Source of the DNA: RYN-230 sp963720645
GTDB taxonomy: Bacteria; Actinomycetota; Actinomycetes; Streptosporangiales; Streptosporangiaceae
NCBI GenBank assembly: GCA_963720645.1
Contig: CAVRFX010000024.1
Coordinates: forward strand, 124,001-188,000
Direction: 5' to 3'
Length of the DNA: 64,000 nt
Shown: positions 61,274 to 64,000 of the stretch, piece after piece
How the letters are laid out: each line of letters opens with the position of its first letter
How positions within the stretch are numbered: the first letter of the stretch is position 1
Notes under the pieces: model-generated
The model's database searches: none
What the model was told of the DNA's origin: nothing
The model's input: only the letters and a program-made list of their open reading frames with translations
Translations under genes and position numbers: made by a program

Positions 61274-63460
61274 TCAGCCCGTGGGCTGGTCGGCCGAGGC
61301 CGGCGCGGCGGGGCGGCGCGGCGGCGCTGCGCCGGCAGGCGGCGGGGGCGGCTGGACGGAGCGGACCAGGACCTGGGCGACGTCGACGACTTCGAGGGTT
61401 TCCTTGGCTTCGCCGCTGGCCTTCTTGGCCGCGACGGCGTCGCCCAGCATGACCAGGCAGTACGGGCAGCCGGTGGAGATGGTGTCCGGGTCGGTGCCGA
61501 GCGCCTCGTCGATGCGCTCGGTGTTGATCCGCTTGCCGATCCGCTCCTCCATCCACATCCGGGCCCCGCCCGCGCCGCAGCAGAAGCCGCGGTTCTTGCA
61601 CCGGTGCATCTCCTGGGCCTGCACGCCGGGAACGGCTTCCATGATCTCCCGCGGCGGGGTGAACACCTTGTTGTGCCGGCCGAGGAAGCACGGGTCGTGG
61701 TAGGTGATCTTCTCCTCGACCGCGCTGACCGGGGTCAGCTTGCCCTGCTCGACCAGCCGGGCCAGCAGCTGGGTGTGGTGGATCACCTCGTAGTTCCCGC
61801 CGAGCTGCGGGTACTCGTTGGCGATCGTGTTGAAGCAGTGCGGGCAGGACGCCACGATCGTCTTGCGCGGCCCGCCTCGTTCAGCGTCTCGATGTTCTGC
61901 TGGGCCAGCATGGAGTAGACGAACTCGTTGCCCATCCGCCGGGCGGGGTCGCCGGTGCAGGTCTCGGCCGGGCCGAGGACGGCGAAGTTCACGCCCGGCC
62001 TGGTGCAGCAGGGTGGCGATGGCCTTGGTGGTCTTCTTGGCCCGGTCCTCCAGCGCCCCGGCGCAGCCCACCCAGAACAGGTACTCGACGTCGTCGCCGA
62101 GCTGCCCGTCCGCCACCGGGCACCTCGAAGTCGAGCTCCTCGGCCCAGGCCAGCCGCCGGGCGCCGCCCATGCCCCACGGGTCGCCCTTGTTCTCCAGGT
62201 TCTTCAGCATCCCGGAGGCTTCGGTCGGGGAAGCTGACTCGATGAGGACCTGGTGGCGGCGCATGCCGTCGATGTGGTCGATGTGCTCGATGTCCACCGG
62301 GCATTCCTCGACGCACGCCCCGCAGTTGGTGCACGACCACAGCACGTCCGGGTCGATCACGCCGTGCTCGTCGGCGGTGCCGACCAGCGGGCGGCCCGCC
62401 TCGATCTTCACCGCCTCCGGCAGCGCCTCGCGCTGCGCCTCGTCGGCGGCCAGCAGGTAGGGCGCCTTGGCCAGGGCGTGGTCGCGCAGGTCCAGGATCA
62501 CCTGCTTGGGGGACAGCGGCTTCCCGGTGGCCCACGCCGGGCACTGCGACTGGCACCGCCCGCACTCGGTGCAGGTGGCCATGTCCAGCAGGCCCTTCCA
62601 GGTGAAGTCCTCGATCTTCCCCAGCCCGAACACGTCGGTGTCCGGGTCGGCTTCCTCGAAGTCCAGCACCTTCCCGTTCGCTGCGCATCGGCTCGCAGCC
62701 CGCGCAGCGCGTCCGGGCGGCGGGAGAACAGCACGTTGATCGGGCGCGGTGATGATGTGCAGGTGCTTGGAGTAGGTCAGGAACACCAGGAAGCCGAGCA
62801 CCACCGCCAGCTGGGCCAGCAGGAACACGGTCTCGATGACCTTGTTCGCCCCGGTGCCCAGCGGCGCGAGCCAGTGCCCGACGATCTGCGACGCGAACGC
62901 GCCGTGCGGGTAGGGGAAGTCGCCGGTGTTGATCTGCGCGCCCCGGTAGATCAGCAGGGTCGCGATGACCAGGAAGATCGCCAGCAGCACCAGCCAGGCC
63001 GCGCCGGTGTGGCTGCCGGCGAACCGGGACGCCCGGCCTTCCCGCTCGGGGTTGTTGCGCAGCCGGATCACCGCGAACGTGATGATGCCCGCCAGCACGC
63101 CGACCGCGAACAGGTCCTCGATGAACCCGATGAAGGCCCAGTGCCCGATCACCGGGATCGCGAACGTCTTGCTGAACAGGTCCCCGTAGGCCTCGATGAT
63201 GGTCAGCAGCAGGACGATGAAGCCCCAGAACGTCAGCGCGTGCGCGGCCCCGGCACCGTCCACTTCAGCAGCTTGCGCTGGCCGATCACCTCGGTGGCCT
63301 CGACCTCCGCGTCCCGCGCCGGGTGCGAGCGCACGGCCTCGATCCGCTCCGGCGCCGGCTGCCCCGACCGGCCGACCCGGGCCAGCCACCACAGCCGCTG
63401 CCCGGCCAGCGCGAACGCCACCACCGTCAGCACCAGGCCGACCACGATCCGCACAACCAC
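61274..63460 (-). CDS. Membrane (Fe-S)-binding oxidoreductase, HdrD/GlpC-like (at least five frameshifts)
   Basis: GTG 63460 has a gaggagg RBS. The pieces, in order: a NarI-like membrane part (VRIVVGLVLTVVAFALAGQR, VIGQRKLLKWTVPG, LTFWGFIVLLLTIIEAYGD, IGHWAFIGFIEDLFAVGVL), two 4Fe-4S motifs (CTECGRCQSQCP and CTNCGACVEECP), then two CCG domains with LFWVGCAGALEDRA, CPHCFNTIANEYPQLGGNYE, HDPCFLGRHNK, FCCGAGGARMW and GCPYCLVML. The total of about 720 residues matches the layout of mycobacterial Rv0338c-type iron-sulfur reductases. Frame breaks lie near 61880, 61990, 62118, 62690, 62745 and 63250. Probably passes electrons between a membrane pool and an unknown partner. Confidence 0.85.
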
Positions 63461-63765
63461 GAAAACCTCCTCATGCGGCGCAGGCCCCGCCGGACCTGCG
63501 GGTCGCGCCGGCTGCCAGCGTACGCCGCGCGAGCCTGACCCGATGATCAAGGCGTTACGCAGGGCGATCACGGGACAGGCCACCTAACCCGGCCATATCC
63601 TACCGGCGAGTAACTTGGGCCGCCCGGCCCGGCGCCGGCAGCGGAACCGGCGGCTGAAACTCCCCGGCTACGGGGATCCGGCCCGCTGCCAACCACTGAC
63701 CCGGTTTGGGCGTCCTTGATGTGTTTGCAGTGATTGCTGGGGGGCCTGATCCAACGGAGGAAGGC

Positions 63766-64000
63766 ATGGCAGGGAAACGCATGGCCAGCACCGGTGCGGC
63801 CAGCGGCGATGGGGCACCGGCCCCGCAGGGCGGGACCAGGTGGCGGATCAGCCTCCCCGGCCGGGCCGTCGGGCTACGGCCCTGGCCTCCGGCGCGGGAA
63901 TCACGGCCACGGTCCTGGCCGGCGCGATGATGGCCGCGGGACCCGCGGCCGCGTCCCCGGCGGCCAGCAGCACGCCGTCGCGCAGCGTGGCGGCCGCCGT
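63766..64000 (+). CDS. Start of a secreted protein (partial, one frameshift)
   Basis: ATG 63766 has a strong ggaggaa RBS. The first 35 codons give a hydrophilic twin-basic-poor leader (MAGKRMASTGAASGDG), and after a one-base shift near 63880 a signal-peptide core appears: SGAGITATVLAGAMMAAGP, followed by an AAASPAAS cleavage region. The mature protein lies beyond the window. Without the shift the frame ends at 63930. Confidence 0.6.

Overview
The window is very GC-rich, densely coded DNA from an actinomycete. It has a SARP/AfsR-type regulator, a SigR-type ECF sigma factor, a mycobacterial-type protein O-mannosyltransferase and long GTG-initiated genes. The gene order rsmI/metG/tatD/rsmA/ispE, with glmU/prs/rplY/pth nearby and pmt divergent from rsmI, resembles the conserved block around Rv1002c-Rv1018c of Mycobacterium tuberculosis (recalled, not searched). 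Family-level placement (for example Streptosporangiales or relatives) is only a guess.

Layout. 1-13,700 is a cell-surface polysaccharide locus: the end of a family-2 glycosyltransferase, a secreted beta-helix lipoprotein, an O-antigen ligase/polymerase-like membrane protein, two Wzz-like chain-length proteins, WecB and a WecG-WecC open frame (UDP-ManNAc, UDP-ManNAcA, and ManNAc(A) transfer), an unknown helical protein, and RmlC/RmlD/RmlB/RmlA (dTDP-L-rhamnose). 13,700-21,830 is a leftward housekeeping run (glmU, prs, rplY, pth) interrupted by a large SARP-NB-ARC-TPR regulator and a small octapeptide-repeat protein. 22,200-27,900 holds a broken HTH gene, tRNA-Gln, a fatty-acid desaturase with a TetR regulator, a Tam-like methyltransferase divergent from a MarR gene, and a secreted SGNH esterase. 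27,940-35,760 is a leftward run rsmI-metG-tatD-rsmA-ispE-ABC-F. 35,900-43,650 holds pmt, a solitary adenine DNA methyltransferase, sigR, asnB and a crotonase.

43,790-49,605 is the most unusual part. It contains a low-complexity surface protein, a LysM membrane protein, an XRE-type regulator, and a 73-residue peptide gene with a strong RBS followed by a membrane M50 metalloprotease carrying an N-terminal PqqD-like domain. This looks like a small ribosomally made, exported or processed peptide system. The peptide's C-terminal half is Asn/Gly-rich and has a curlin-like Q-x-G-x-G-N-x-A motif. 49,645-64,000 holds an SDR, a DHA2 drug transporter, a KamA-type radical SAM enzyme, plsX, argS, a membrane protein with a two-component system, a TMEM175-like channel, a large membrane Fe-S oxidoreductase and the start of a secreted protein.

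Caution: at least about thirty apparent single-base frameshifts break otherwise well-conserved genes, while many long genes are intact. Clustered sequencing or assembly indels are the simplest explanation, so broken genes are reported over their full inferred span. Family assignments come from recognition of motifs and general sequence character; no search was run.
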